This document shows positions 1 through 8,728 of a stretch of 64,000 nt of DNA, in pieces. The stretch is from assembly GCA_964343605.1 (NCBI GenBank), contig CAYFKJ010000001.1:992001-1056000 (forward strand), written 5' to 3'. The number at the start of each line of letters is the position of its first letter. Position 1 is the stretch's first letter. The translations under genes and the position numbers were made by a program. Source of the DNA: CAYFKJ01 sp964343605. GTDB taxonomy: Bacteria > Pseudomonadota > Alphaproteobacteria > UBA2966. The notes below the pieces were generated by a model. It saw nothing but the letters and a program-made list of their open reading frames with translations. It was not told the DNA's origin and did not search any database.

Positions 1-901
1 CCTCGGTAATCGCCACCTCACGGTCGGTCCTGAGACGCTCGAGTTCGACCTCGTTGGCCAGTTCGCGTTCCTCGACGGAGCGGCGCTGGTCGAGCATGTA
101 TTTCTGCTTCTCGCCCAGTTGCAGGGCCTGTTCGTTGGAAACGTCCTTGTCCTGCGAAGCGCGGGCAAAGGCCTCCTTGCGTTCGATCTCCAGCAATTCC
201 AGTTGCGTGTCGAGGTCCTTCTGGCGGATCGCCACGGTGGTTCGTTTCTCCGTGTCGTGCACCTTGCGGCGGGCATCCGAGGTGATGTCGGTGATGATCT
301 TCAGACCCTCGGCGTCGAAAACGTTGTCGGACTTGAAGTATTCCTTGCTGGTCTGCTCCAGGGTGACGATGGTGACTTCCTCCAGCACCAGACCGTTGGC
401 CTGGAAGCTGGCGATGACGTTCTCCTTGACCTCCTGGGCGAAGGCGTCGCGGTTCTCGTGGAGTTCACTCAGGGTTTTGGTGGCCGCGTAGCTGCGCAGC
501 GCGCTGACGACCTTGGCTTCCAGCAAGTTGCGGACCTTGTCGGCATCGAAGGTCTTCTCGCCCAGGCTGCGGCTGGCGGTTAGGAGGTCGTCCTCGGTGC
601 GGCCGACATGGGCGTACAGTTCCGTCACCACGTCAATGCGGATTTTGTCCGATGTCAGAACCGCCTGATCGCGGGAGCGGCTGACGATCAGCTTGATGGT
701 TTCAAGCGAGATCCAGGAGACCTCGTGAAAGACCGGCAGCACCAGGGCGCCGCGCCCCAGGCACACCTTGGTGCCGAGGAAACCCGTCCGGATGAAGCCC
801 ATATTGGCGGGGGCCCGCTTGTAGACCCAGATCGAGATCACATAAAGAATGGCGACAACAATGATCGCCGTGAATATCAGTCCGATCCAAATTTCCAACA
901 T
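1..901 (-). CDS. Flotillin/SPFH-domain membrane protein, C-terminus cut by left edge
   Basis: The frame reads leftwards from an ATG at 901 and stays open to the window edge, giving about 300 residues. The N-terminus carries one hydrophobic membrane segment (about residues 4-24). It is followed by an SPFH/PHB-type domain with the typical flotillin wording around RAPANMGFIRTG and LGRGALVLPVFHE. The visible end is charged, glutamate-rich sequence of the kind that forms the flotillin coiled coil (RKEAFARASQDKDVSNEQAL). Flotillins are scaffold proteins of ordered membrane domains. The C-terminal half lies outside the window. A 76-base gap separates it from the hydantoinase gene that reads towards it, so a functional link is not implied. 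Confidence 0.85.
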   Translation of the reverse strand, partial: MLEIWIGLIFTAIIVVAILYVISIWVYKRAPANMGFIRTGFLGTKVCLGRGALVLPVFHEVSWISLETIKLIVSRSRDQAVLTSDKIRIDVVTELYAHVGRTEDDLLTASRSLGEKTFDADKVRNLLEAKVVSALRSYAATKTLSELHENRDAFAQEVKENVIASFQANGLVLEEVTIVTLEQTSKEYFKSDNVFDAEGLKIITDITSDARRKVHDTEKRTTVAIRQKDLDTQLELLEIERKEAFARASQDKDVSNEQALQLGEKQKYMLDQRRSVEERELANEVELERLRTDREVAITE

Positions 902-977
902 TGTCCCTGCACCTGTTCCTGTGTCTTGTTATCCAGCCTGGAACCCAAATCCTACGCTTTCCCACTCTACGCTTCTC

Positions 978-3260
978 TCACGTGGCGACAGACGGCCGCT
1001 CGCCGAAATCAAACAACTCCGCTGGACGCCTGTTCTGCGACAAGCTGTCCCTAAGGTCCGTGGTGCCGCGTCGGTCAAGCTCAAACCTGGCGCCCGTCAG
1101 CACAACGCCGTATTCGTCACGCGCCTTGGCCGGCGACATCAGGCGCCGCGCCACGTCGTTGCGCACGGCTTCCGCCTCGCGCTTCAAGGGATCGCCCCAG
1201 CCGCCGCCGCCGGCCGTGCGGAAGATGATGCGGTCGCCGGGTCTGACATGGACGTCGTCGATCTTGGAGGGCAACGGTTCCCTGTCGCCGCCCTTGCGCA
1301 CGATGAATTTTTCCGAACACGCGCCCGGCTTGCCGCCTAAAATACCCCAGGGTTGGGTCAGATGCCGGTCGTCGTGGATCGATACCCGGCCTTCCTCCAG
1401 CACGCGGTAGACCTTTTCCACGCCGTTGCCGCCCCGATGTTCTCCCGCGCCGCCACTGTCGCGAATGCTGACGCAGCCCTCGATCAAGAGCGGGAAGAAG
1501 CTTTCGAGGTATTCGGTGGGGATGTTCTCGAAAAGCGGCCACCACGAATGGCCGTCCATGCCGTCGCCGATGGGCCGGCCGGGAATGCCGCCGTAGAGGA
1601 TTTCCATCAACTGGAAGGGGCGGCCCTCCTTGTCAATGCCGGAGAAAAGGAAATGCGGGCTCGAACCGTAACCCGCGGCGGTCGCCATCTCCGGTGCGTT
1701 GCGGCTGAGCGCCCCGCCCAGCACGTCGAACTGGCGCGACAGCGCATGGGTGCGGCAGCCGAGCGGCGCCGGAAAATCGGGGTGCACCAAAGAGCCCTTG
1801 GGCAGCGTGACGTGAATGAGATCGTAGAAGCCATCGTTGAACAGGATCTGGGGGTCGAACACCATGATCATGTAAACCCCGATGAACATCTTGAACATGC
1901 CCTCGTGCATGTAGAAATTGATCGGTCCCGGCGCCTGGGCCGAAGTGCCGGTCCAGTCGAAATAGGCGTGCTCGCCTTCGCGCCAGACCGTCAGCTTCAT
2001 CTTGTAGGGCCCATTGCCGCAGCCGTCGTCGTCGACGTAATCCTCAAACGACTGAGGCTCCTCCGGCAGGTTCTGCACGATAAGCTGGCGCATGGCCCGG
2101 TTGGTGCGGTCCAGCAACGCCTCGCAGGCCTGCTTGTAGAGGTCCTTGCCGAAGCGGGCGCAAATCTCGATTACCCGGCGCTCGCCCGCCCGACAGCCGG
2201 CGATGATCGCCATCAGGTCGCTGTAGTTCATCTCGGGCGTGCGCGTATTGTTCATCAAGAGGTCGAGCGTGGCGTCGTTGAGCACCCCGGCGTCGAAGAT
2301 CTTGATCGGCGGAATGCGCATGCCTTCACCGAAGATCGAATTGGCGGCGGTCGGCATGCTGCCGGGCACCGGACCGCCGACGTCCATCATATGGCCGAAC
2401 ATGGAGGTGAAGCTGATCAACTCGCCTTCATAGAAAACGGGGATCAGCACCATCCAGTCGTTGATATGACTGATGGCGCCGCCGCACTTGTAGGGATCGC
2501 TTTGCAGGATGACGTCGCCCGGCGCCAGGTCGAAGTCGCTCTCCGCCAGCATTTCCGCAATGTAGGAGCCGAACTGACCGACGATCATGCGGCCCTTGGC
2601 GTCGGTGATCATGGGAAATTCGTCGTGCTGTTCGCGGATCACCGGCGACATGGCGGATCGGAACAAGACCGCGTCCATTTCATGGCGCGCGTTGCGCAGG
2701 GCGTTTTCGATGAGGTCCAGCGTCACCACGTCGAGCGTGTCGTGATAATCGCGGCGCGGTGGCGCGGCGGCAGGCCGGTCCTCGGCCTCCGCTATCGCCG
2801 GCGCCGGCGGGCGTCCACCGGAGCGGGCCTGCACGGCCGGGACACCGCCGTCAAACTGGGCGGCGCACTTCATCAGGGCATCGTCGATGGCCAGTCTGAG
2901 CGCCAGCGCGTCGTCGCCGCCGGCGCGGGCCGTGCCGGCCTGGATTTTGGACGCGCCATTGACGGTCATGCGCAGACGCACCGTCGCGTTGCCGCCCTCG
3001 ACCTTCTGCTCCATGACCTCGGACGACCAGTCCAGACTGAAGCGCTTGTTCAATTCCGCCGTGACGTTGCCGCGCGGTTGGGCAGCGGCGGCCTCCACGC
3101 TGGCGGAGGCCAGATCCTCCCGCGTCGGCGGCTTGGCTGTCGCCGCAACGACACCCGCCTCTCCCATCTGCCGTGCGAAAAGCTGATCGAACTGGTCCTT
3201 ATTGGCCGTCAACAAGGCGTCGAGCGAAACCGGTTTGGTAAATGTGGCGTTTTCAGACAT
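978..3260 (-). CDS. hyuB: Hydantoinase B/oxoprolinase-family subunit with a 170-residue N-terminal extension (copy 1)
   Basis: This is the second gene of a hyuA-hyuB pair and starts 2 bases after the hyuA stop. Residues from about 172 onward are a complete HyuB domain (DTLDVVTLDLIENALRNA, SDPYKCGGAISHINDW, MFGHMMDVGGPVPG). HyuB partners HyuA in ATP-dependent opening of cyclic amides such as N-methylhydantoin or 5-oxoproline; the substrate here is unknown. The protein is 760 residues, longer than the roughly 550-630 usual for HyuB, because of an added N-terminus. That extension holds a short amphipathic motif (residues 13-28), a small folded-looking module (about 64-139) and an alanine/proline linker (about 140-170). 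The module ends in a helix reading LAIDDALMKCAAQF and vaguely recalls Rad52-type folds. The family call is secure; the role of the extension is not known. Confidence 0.9.
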   Translation of the reverse strand: MSENATFTKPVSLDALLTANKDQFDQLFARQMGEAGVVAATAKPPTREDLASASVEAAAAQPRGNVTAELNKRFSLDWSSEVMEQKVEGGNATVRLRMTVNGASKIQAGTARAGGDDALALRLAIDDALMKCAAQFDGGVPAVQARSGGRPPAPAIAEAEDRPAAAPPRRDYHDTLDVVTLDLIENALRNARHEMDAVLFRSAMSPVIREQHDEFPMITDAKGRMIVGQFGSYIAEMLAESDFDLAPGDVILQSDPYKCGGAISHINDWMVLIPVFYEGELISFTSMFGHMMDVGGPVPGSMPTAANSIFGEGMRIPPIKIFDAGVLNDATLDLLMNNTRTPEMNYSDLMAIIAGCRAGERRVIEICARFGKDLYKQACEALLDRTNRAMRQLIVQNLPEEPQSFEDYVDDDGCGNGPYKMKLTVWREGEHAYFDWTGTSAQAPGPINFYMHEGMFKMFIGVYMIMVFDPQILFNDGFYDLIHVTLPKGSLVHPDFPAPLGCRTHALSRQFDVLGGALSRNAPEMATAAGYGSSPHFLFSGIDKEGRPFQLMEILYGGIPGRPIGDGMDGHSWWPLFENIPTEYLESFFPLLIEGCVSIRDSGGAGEHRGGNGVEKVYRVLEEGRVSIHDDRHLTQPWGILGGKPGACSEKFIVRKGGDREPLPSKIDDVHVRPGDRIIFRTAGGGGWGDPLKREAEAVRNDVARRLMSPAKARDEYGVVLTGARFELDRRGTTDLRDSLSQNRRPAELFDFGERPSVAT

Positions 3261-3262
3261 AG

Positions 3263-5332
3263 CTAGTGCTGCCCCGGCAGGGCCACGCCCTGACGATGGA
3301 TGAGGATGTTGAGGTATTCGTCCACCTCGCCCACGTGCCCAGGATGGATCACCGTCGTCGAATCCCGCTGGGTGACGACGGCGGGGCCGACGATATGATT
3401 GCCGGCGGAAAGCTTGGTGCGGTCGTAGACGTTGGTCATAACGAAGTTGCCCTCGAAATAGACCTGGTGCGTTTCGATCAGCGCCGGCGAGGGATCGGGA
3501 CCGGCTTTCTCAAACCTCGGGAAAGCGACCTTGTCGACCTGGCCTGTGCCGACGGCGCGCAGGTTGACCAGTTCCACCGGCTGATCGAGGCGGAAGCCAT
3601 ACAAGCGCTCGTGAGCCGCGCCGAAGCGGTTGGCGAGATCGTCGAGGCCGCCATTGGATAGGGTGCCGGGGTCGACCTCGAGCGTGAATTCGTAACCCTG
3701 GCGGAAGTACCGCACGTCGGCCTCGTAAGTGAGGCTCCGGCTTTGTTCGCCGCGGCCTTCCTGTTGCAGCCAGGATTCGGCCTCGCGTCCAAGACCCGAC
3801 AGCACCTCGCTGATCTGTCCCGGCTGGACCTCGTCGAGGGTGCGGGCGAAGGTCTTGGCGAATTCGTTTTTGACGTCCGAATAGAGGAAGCCCAGCGCCG
3901 AGAGCACGCCCGGCGTCGGCGGTACAATGACGGGATAGCTGCCAGCCAGTTCGCCCATGGCGTTACCGTGCATGGGGCCGGCGCCGCCAAACGCAACGAT
4001 GGCGAAGTCACGCGGATCGAGGCCTTTTTGAACGCTTACCAGCCGGAGCGCGCCGAACATGTTCTCGTTAACGATGTCGAGGATGCCTTCCGCCGCCTGG
4101 TAGACGTCGAGCCCCAGGGTTTTGGCGATCTTGGAGACCGCCTCCTCCGCCGCCTGGGCGTCGAGCGCCATGCCGCCGCCCAAGAGACTCGGCGGCAACC
4201 GGCCCAGAACGACGTTGGCGTCCGTCACCGTCGGCTCAGAACCGCCCTTTCCGTAGCAGGCCGGTCCCGGCACCGCGCCGGCGCTTTCCGGCCCGACGCG
4301 CAGGGCGCCGGTCATCGGCACATGGGCGATGGAACCGCCGCCGGCGCCAACGCTGTGAACCTCCACCGACGGCACCTTGACGGGGTAGTAGCCCAAGGTC
4401 GTCTCGCGGCTGATCATCGGGCGGCCGTCCTGGATCAGCGAGACGTCCGTCGACGTCCCGCCCATGTCGAACCCGAGCGCGTTGGGATAGCCCGCCAGGG
4501 TCGATAGGTAGGCCGCACCCGAGACGCCGCCGGCCGGTCCCGACAGCATGGTGTGCACTGGCGAATCGGACGCCCGTTCGACGCTCATCAAGCCGCCGTC
4601 GGAGCGCACGATGTTGACCTGCGGGCTGAACTGCACGCCGCGCAGCTTCTCTTCAAAACCGCTGAGGTACTTGCGCATGCTGGGCCGCACGTAGGCGTTC
4701 ATTACGGTGACCAGGGTGCGCTCGTATTCGCGGAATTCCGGCAGCAGTTCGGAAGAGAGCGAAACGGGGATGTCCGCCGCCATCTCCGCAACGATCGCCT
4801 TCAGGCGCTGTTCGTGGATCGGGTTGGCATAGGCGTGCAGCAACGACACCGTGATGCTCTCGACGCCGGCGTCCAGAAGTTGTCGGATGCTGGTGCGGGC
4901 GTCGGTCTCGTCCATCGGCGTGATGACATTGCCGTGGGCCGACATGCGCTCCTTGATGCCGCGGGTGTGCTCCAGATCCGCCAGGGGATCGGGCTTCTTC
5001 ATGATCATCCAGCCGGCCAGCGGACCGGGCGTCTGGGAACGCGCGAGATGAAGGATCTGTTCGAAGCTCTCGGTCACAAGAAGGCCGACACGGGCGCCTT
5101 TTTCCTCCAGCACGATGTTGGTCGAGACCGTCGTGCCGTGCAGTACGCCCTCGATATCGGAAGGGGCGACGCCGCTTTCGTGAATGATGTCCTCAATGCC
5201 GGTCTGGATGCCGACTGATTGGTCTTCGGGAGTCGACGGCGTCTTGAGCAGGTGCATCTCACCTGTCGTGCCGTCGAACAAGAGGAGATCGGTAAACGTC
5301 CCCCCCACGTCAATGCCGAGGCGGCTTGACAT
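3263..5332 (-). CDS. hyuA: Hydantoinase A/oxoprolinase-family ATP-binding subunit (copy 1)
   Basis: The 689-residue length and motifs are typical of HyuA, the ASKHA-fold ATPase subunit that phosphorylates the cyclic amide carbonyl. An N-terminal phosphate loop (GIDVGGTFTDLLLFD) begins at residue 6. A second ASKHA motif (GFDMGGTSTDVSLI) and a late FGGAGPMHG motif are present. The start is supported by an excellent ribosome-binding site, GGGAGGAGC, directly upstream of ATG 5332. It is translated together with hyuB copy 1. Unlike HyuA copy 2 it has no N-terminal extension. It could serve N-methylhydantoin, 5-oxoproline or another lactam; nearby amidase genes favour a hydantoin-like substrate by inference. 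Confidence 0.92.
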   Translation of the reverse strand: MSSRLGIDVGGTFTDLLLFDGTTGEMHLLKTPSTPEDQSVGIQTGIEDIIHESGVAPSDIEGVLHGTTVSTNIVLEEKGARVGLLVTESFEQILHLARSQTPGPLAGWMIMKKPDPLADLEHTRGIKERMSAHGNVITPMDETDARTSIRQLLDAGVESITVSLLHAYANPIHEQRLKAIVAEMAADIPVSLSSELLPEFREYERTLVTVMNAYVRPSMRKYLSGFEEKLRGVQFSPQVNIVRSDGGLMSVERASDSPVHTMLSGPAGGVSGAAYLSTLAGYPNALGFDMGGTSTDVSLIQDGRPMISRETTLGYYPVKVPSVEVHSVGAGGGSIAHVPMTGALRVGPESAGAVPGPACYGKGGSEPTVTDANVVLGRLPPSLLGGGMALDAQAAEEAVSKIAKTLGLDVYQAAEGILDIVNENMFGALRLVSVQKGLDPRDFAIVAFGGAGPMHGNAMGELAGSYPVIVPPTPGVLSALGFLYSDVKNEFAKTFARTLDEVQPGQISEVLSGLGREAESWLQQEGRGEQSRSLTYEADVRYFRQGYEFTLEVDPGTLSNGGLDDLANRFGAAHERLYGFRLDQPVELVNLRAVGTGQVDKVAFPRFEKAGPDPSPALIETHQVYFEGNFVMTNVYDRTKLSAGNHIVGPAVVTQRDSTTVIHPGHVGEVDEYLNILIHRQGVALPGQH

Positions 5333-5518
5333 TGCTCCTCCCTTGCTGCCGGCTTGAAGTAAGAAGTGCTCACCGCCGGTTCAATAATTGGCTGCGGTAC
5401 CCCTATCCAGTTCACCGCAGACTGCACCAACTATAGGGCAGTTGAACAATTTGATCAGGCTTTTAATGATTCTACAAGAACGCTTATTTGGCCCTGTGGC
5501 TTGCGTTTTTGTGAAATT

Positions 5519-5546
5519 ATTCCTGTTCTGCCAATTTGACAGGAAT
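5519..5546. promoter_or_regulatory. Inverted repeat in the divergent hyuA / membrane-protein intergenic region
   Basis: Within the 293-base gap between the divergent genes at 5332 and 5626 there is a perfect 8-bp inverted repeat, ATTCCTGT (5519-5526) and ACAGGAAT (5539-5546), with a 12-base spacer. The surrounding 5440-5560 stretch is clearly more AT-rich than its neighbours, as expected for a promoter region. It could be an operator or a weak hairpin in a leader. I recognise no specific regulator consensus in it. Confidence 0.35.
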
Positions 5547-5625
5547 GCCGATTTCTATACCATTCCGACCGACGATTTCTTGGCCGAGTGCCAAACGCCG
5601 AATCGACCCAGGGGGATATATCATC

Positions 5626-6144
5626 GTGGCTGAGGATCAACCAACCGGACGCAGGCCGAGGTTCTGGATCACGCTGATCGCGGTCATCATCCTGCTGATC
5701 TTCCTCTATTTCTACGCGCCGTTCGAGAAGTTCCTGGTCGGCAGCATCCCGAACATTCACTTCAGCAACGTGATCTTCTGGTTTGCCTCGGTGGTCGGCG
5801 TCATCGCCTACGCGGTCGCCCACTGGTCGTCGTTTCGCCGCAACATCTACCGTCAGGTCAACGAACTCGACGTCGGCCGGCTGGTGTTCGACTCACTTCA
5901 AGTCGCCATCCTGATCGCTGTGATCTTCTGCGCCGGCGCCACGTTGCAGGCCGTCGCCATCCTGGCCGAGCACCTGATGGGCGGCGGCCCGCTGATCGAT
6001 GCGGGCTTCGCCGAGAACCTGATGTCGATCATCCTGCTGGTTATCCTGGCACTGCTGTTCTACCTGTTGCACCACGTCGTACGCGGCTTCCGCGACGGCT
6101 GGCACACCCGCCGCCCCCCGCCGCGCGTCACCAACTCGCAATAA
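5626..6144 (+). CDS. Small integral membrane protein, four predicted transmembrane segments, function unknown
   Basis: I start this gene at GTG 5626, preceded by AGGGGG at 5610-5615; an in-frame ATG at 5536 would add 30 poorly conserved-looking residues. The 172-residue product begins VAEDQPTGRRPRFW. It has four hydrophobic stretches: FWITLIAVIILLIFLYFY, NVIFWFASVVGVIAYAVA, VAILIAVIFCAGATLQAVAI and LMSIILLVILALLFYLLHHV. A basic tail (GWHTRRPPPRV) follows. No enzymatic motif is visible and I do not recognise the family. It is divergent from hyuA copy 1 and ends 5 bases from the convergent CobW gene. A transport or membrane-organising role would be a guess. Confidence 0.7.
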   Translation: MAEDQPTGRRPRFWITLIAVIILLIFLYFYAPFEKFLVGSIPNIHFSNVIFWFASVVGVIAYAVAHWSSFRRNIYRQVNELDVGRLVFDSLQVAILIAVIFCAGATLQAVAILAEHLMGGGPLIDAGFAENLMSIILLVILALLFYLLHHVVRGFRDGWHTRRPPPRVTNSQ

Positions 6145-6149
6145 CTGGA

Positions 6150-7184
6150 TCAGGCGGCGCTTGAAGAGGTTTCCGCCGGATTGGCCAGCGCGTTGAAGGC
6201 CGCCAGCGAAGCCTCGATTTTTTCTTGAGACAGCTCCCGCACAATAAAGATCAAGCGTGAGCGCCGATCGGTGTCGGGCCAGGTTTCCAGGTGTACCGGC
6301 GGGTGCACGACATGCTGTACGCCGTTAATCAGAACCGGCGTGTTCACGTCCGCCACATTCAACATGCCCTTCAGGCGCAGGACCTTGTCGCCGTGGCGGT
6401 TGAGCAGCATGGTCATCCAGATGCCGAAGGCCGTCCAGTCGAGCGGCCGGTCGAAGGTTAGGGCGAAGGAATAGACGCCTTCGGTATGGCTGTGGTCGTG
6501 ACCGGCGTGGTCGTCTCCCTCCAGCCAGTCGGCCACCTCCCTGGCTTTGCCATCCGGATCATGGATGTCCTCGACGATCAGGCGTGCAGGTGAAAGATCG
6601 TCGAACTGGGCGTCAAACAGGGGAGCGGAAAGGTTGATGTGCGCTAGCGCGATCTTCAGGTCTTCGACCTCATCGGGGGCGGCCAGATCGGTCTTGGTGA
6701 TGACGATACGGTCGGCCACCGCCACCTGCTTTTCCGATTCCTCGAATTCCACCAGCCCAGCGGGGCCGTTGACGGCATCCACGGTCGTGATGACGTTGCC
6801 CAGGCGGAAATGGTGTTGCAGCACCGGTTCGGCCAGCACCGTGTAGGCGATGGGCACCGGATCGGCGAGGCCGGAGGTTTCGATCACCACCCGCTTGAAG
6901 GCGGGGATCTCGCCGCGTTCGCGCTGCGAATAAAGCTCGCGCAAACTCTCCTGCAGATCGCCCCGGATGGCGCAGCAGAGGCAGCCGTTGTCCATCAGCA
7001 AAGTGTTTTCCGTTACCTCCTGCAGGAGATGGTGATCGAGCCCCACTTCGCCGAATTCGTTGACCAGCACGGCGGTGTCGGTGAGAAGAGGTGATTCAAG
7101 CAAACCCTTCAGTAGGGTCGTCTTGCCGCTGCCGAGAAAGCCGGTGACGACGTTGACCGGGATGAAGGTCGAATATTCGCTCAT
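6150..7184 (-). CDS. CobW/COG0523-family GTPase, putative metallochaperone
   Basis: The 344-residue protein carries a Walker A loop near its start (GFLGSGKTT), the diagnostic GCLCC metal-binding motif of the COG0523 family, and a histidine-rich stretch (DDHAGHDHSHTEG) before the CobW C-terminal domain. Such G3E GTPases deliver metals (zinc, cobalt, iron) to client enzymes. I start at ATG 7184, which overlaps the stop of the preceding small gene by 4 bases (ATGA). A longer in-frame extension to 7505 is only a shadow of that small gene. Its position between hydantoinase and amidase genes suggests it metallates one of them, which is inference; the metal cannot be read from the sequence. Confidence 0.9.
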   Translation of the reverse strand: MSEYSTFIPVNVVTGFLGSGKTTLLKGLLESPLLTDTAVLVNEFGEVGLDHHLLQEVTENTLLMDNGCLCCAIRGDLQESLRELYSQRERGEIPAFKRVVIETSGLADPVPIAYTVLAEPVLQHHFRLGNVITTVDAVNGPAGLVEFEESEKQVAVADRIVITKTDLAAPDEVEDLKIALAHINLSAPLFDAQFDDLSPARLIVEDIHDPDGKAREVADWLEGDDHAGHDHSHTEGVYSFALTFDRPLDWTAFGIWMTMLLNRHGDKVLRLKGMLNVADVNTPVLINGVQHVVHPPVHLETWPDTDRRSRLIFIVRELSQEKIEASLAAFNALANPAETSSSAA

Positions 7185-7507
7185 GACGCATCCCGGAGCG
7201 CGGCGATCAGGTCTTCGTCCAGCGGGTCGCATTCCCGCCCGGTCATGGCCTCCGCCTCGGCCCACATCTGCGAGAGATTGTCCACCAGCGCCGTCTTGCC
7301 CGTGCCGCCGCGCAAGACATAGGAGGCGGCGTTCCAGTCCTTGAGGCTCAGGGCGTAGTGGCCGAGCACCCGGTTGACCAGCGCCGTCCGTACCTGACGT
7401 TCGCGCGCGAGCGTGTGGCTGTCGCCGCGTCCCGCGAAGGCACCGGGGTTGGTCGCCGGATCGGTCCAGTGTCCGCGGCCGCCGAGGATGCCGCAGAGAC
7501 CGCACAT
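7181..7507 (-). CDS. Small conserved-looking protein with MCGLCG N-terminus, translationally coupled to CobW gene
   Basis: The 108-residue protein starts MCGLCGILGGRGHW. That opening resembles the N-terminus of class II glutamine amidotransferases, where Cys2 becomes the catalytic N-terminal nucleophile, but the rest is far too short for that domain. The CxxC pair (Cys2, Cys5) could alternatively bind metal. The remainder (RERQVRTALVNRVLG, WNAASYVLRGGTGKTALV) contains a GGTGKTA string that is not a convincing nucleotide loop. Its stop overlaps the CobW start by 4 bases, so the two are surely co-translated and may act together, for example as metal donor and acceptor. The family is not recognised with certainty. 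Confidence 0.7.
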   Translation of the reverse strand: MCGLCGILGGRGHWTDPATNPGAFAGRGDSHTLARERQVRTALVNRVLGHYALSLKDWNAASYVLRGGTGKTALVDNLSQMWAEAEAMTGRECDPLDEDLIAALRDAS

Positions 7508-7525
7508 GAGCCTTATCTCCCGCCG

Positions 7526-8554
7526 CTACTCCGCCGCCCGGGACGATTGTCCCCTCGGGAAGCGGCGGGCGAAGTCGTCGGCGATTTCATCGAAGGTGCA
7601 GAAGCGCACGCCGGCGTGGCCCATGATGTAGTTTAGGATGCGCTCCAGCATCAACTGCACCTGCGGCCGTCCCGACACGTCGGGATGGATGGTCAGCGTG
7701 TAGACCGCGTAATCATACTCCCGGTAGACCCAGTCGAACTGGTCGCGCCAGATGTCCTCGATGTCGCGCGGATTGACGAAACCATGGCTGTTGGGCGAGC
7801 CCTTGATGAACATCATCGGCGGCAGGTCGTCGAGGTACCAACTGCCGGGGATGTCGATCAGATCGGTCTCGGTGCCGCGCACCAGCGGCTTCATCCACTC
7901 GTCCGGATGCTTGGAGTAATCGATGGGCGTCCAACTGTCACCGACCCGCACGTAGAAGGGATGGAAGTCGTCGTTCATCAGGCTGTGGTCGTACTTAATG
8001 CCCTTGGCCAACAACAATTCGTTGGTCACCGGGCTGAACTCCCACCAGGGCGCCACGTACCCCGTCGGGCGGCGGCCGCACAGGCGTTCGATCAGTTCGA
8101 TGCACTTGTCCAGCACGCGCTCTTCCTGTTCGGGCGTCATGGCGATGGGATTCTCGTGGGAATAGCCGTGCATGCCGATCTCGTGACCGGCGTCGACCAC
8201 CATCTGGCATTCCTTGGGGAAGGTTTCGATGGAGTGGCCCGGAATGAACCAGGTGGTGGGGATTTGAAGCTTATCAAAGAGGCGCACCATGCGCGGCGTT
8301 CCAACCTCGCCGGCAAACAGACCGCGGGAGATGTCGCAGGGCGAATCCTCGCCGCCGTAGGAACCCAGCCAACCCGCTACCGCATCGACATCGACGCCGA
8401 CGGCGCAAAGGATTTCCTTTTTTCCGCCGCTGCCGCTGCCGGCAAGCGAGTGCGACGCGATGGACCGCGATGCCGCCGATGATGAAAACGTCGGACGGGG
8501 TTGATAGCGGCCGCCGCTGGAACCCCTGCCGCCGGAACCATACGCGTTGCTCAT
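7526..8554 (-). CDS. Polysaccharide deacetylase (NodB-fold) family protein, PuuE/allantoinase-like
   Basis: The 342-residue protein has the NodB homology fold: an early aspartate pair (GVDVDAVAGWLG), the metal-binding HGYSHENP motif, and a substrate-side GYVAPWWEFSP stretch. Cytosolic members such as PuuE hydrolyse cyclic amides (allantoin) rather than polysaccharides, which fits the hydantoinase setting. There is no signal peptide. Instead, the first 45 residues are an unusual glycine/serine-rich tail (GSGGRGSSGG, SLAGSGSGGKK). A strong ribosome-binding site (GGAGGG, reading leftwards) lies just ahead of ATG 8554. It lies upstream of the MCGLCG-CobW pair with 18 bases between them. Cyclic amidase versus sugar deacetylase is unresolved; I favour the former from context. 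Confidence 0.82.
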   Translation of the reverse strand: MSNAYGSGGRGSSGGRYQPRPTFSSSAASRSIASHSLAGSGSGGKKEILCAVGVDVDAVAGWLGSYGGEDSPCDISRGLFAGEVGTPRMVRLFDKLQIPTTWFIPGHSIETFPKECQMVVDAGHEIGMHGYSHENPIAMTPEQEERVLDKCIELIERLCGRRPTGYVAPWWEFSPVTNELLLAKGIKYDHSLMNDDFHPFYVRVGDSWTPIDYSKHPDEWMKPLVRGTETDLIDIPGSWYLDDLPPMMFIKGSPNSHGFVNPRDIEDIWRDQFDWVYREYDYAVYTLTIHPDVSGRPQVQLMLERILNYIMGHAGVRFCTFDEIADDFARRFPRGQSSRAAE

Positions 8555-8728
8555 GGAGCGTCCCTCCCTCGTTACGGCTTCCCCGATGCTTGGTCGGGAA
8601 ATGTCCGCGTTCAGTTTGACACAAGCCCTGCAAGGGGAGTCAAGCTAGTCGTACGCCTGGCGGAGCGCTACCATTTCACCCGCACCGGCCTTGGCGTATA
8701 CTTGGCGGAAGGAATCTGGGAGGGGCAA

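Noticed and set aside
1353..3266. Long rightward open frame of 637 codons opposite hyuB copy 1
   Set aside because: It is the antisense shadow of a clear HyuB gene in high-GC DNA. Its translation is rich in H, R, A and D and shows no domain motif.
7185..7505. N-terminal extension of the CobW frame
   Set aside because: The extra 107 residues are arginine-rich shadow sequence of the MCGLCG gene. The family N-terminus begins exactly at ATG 7184.
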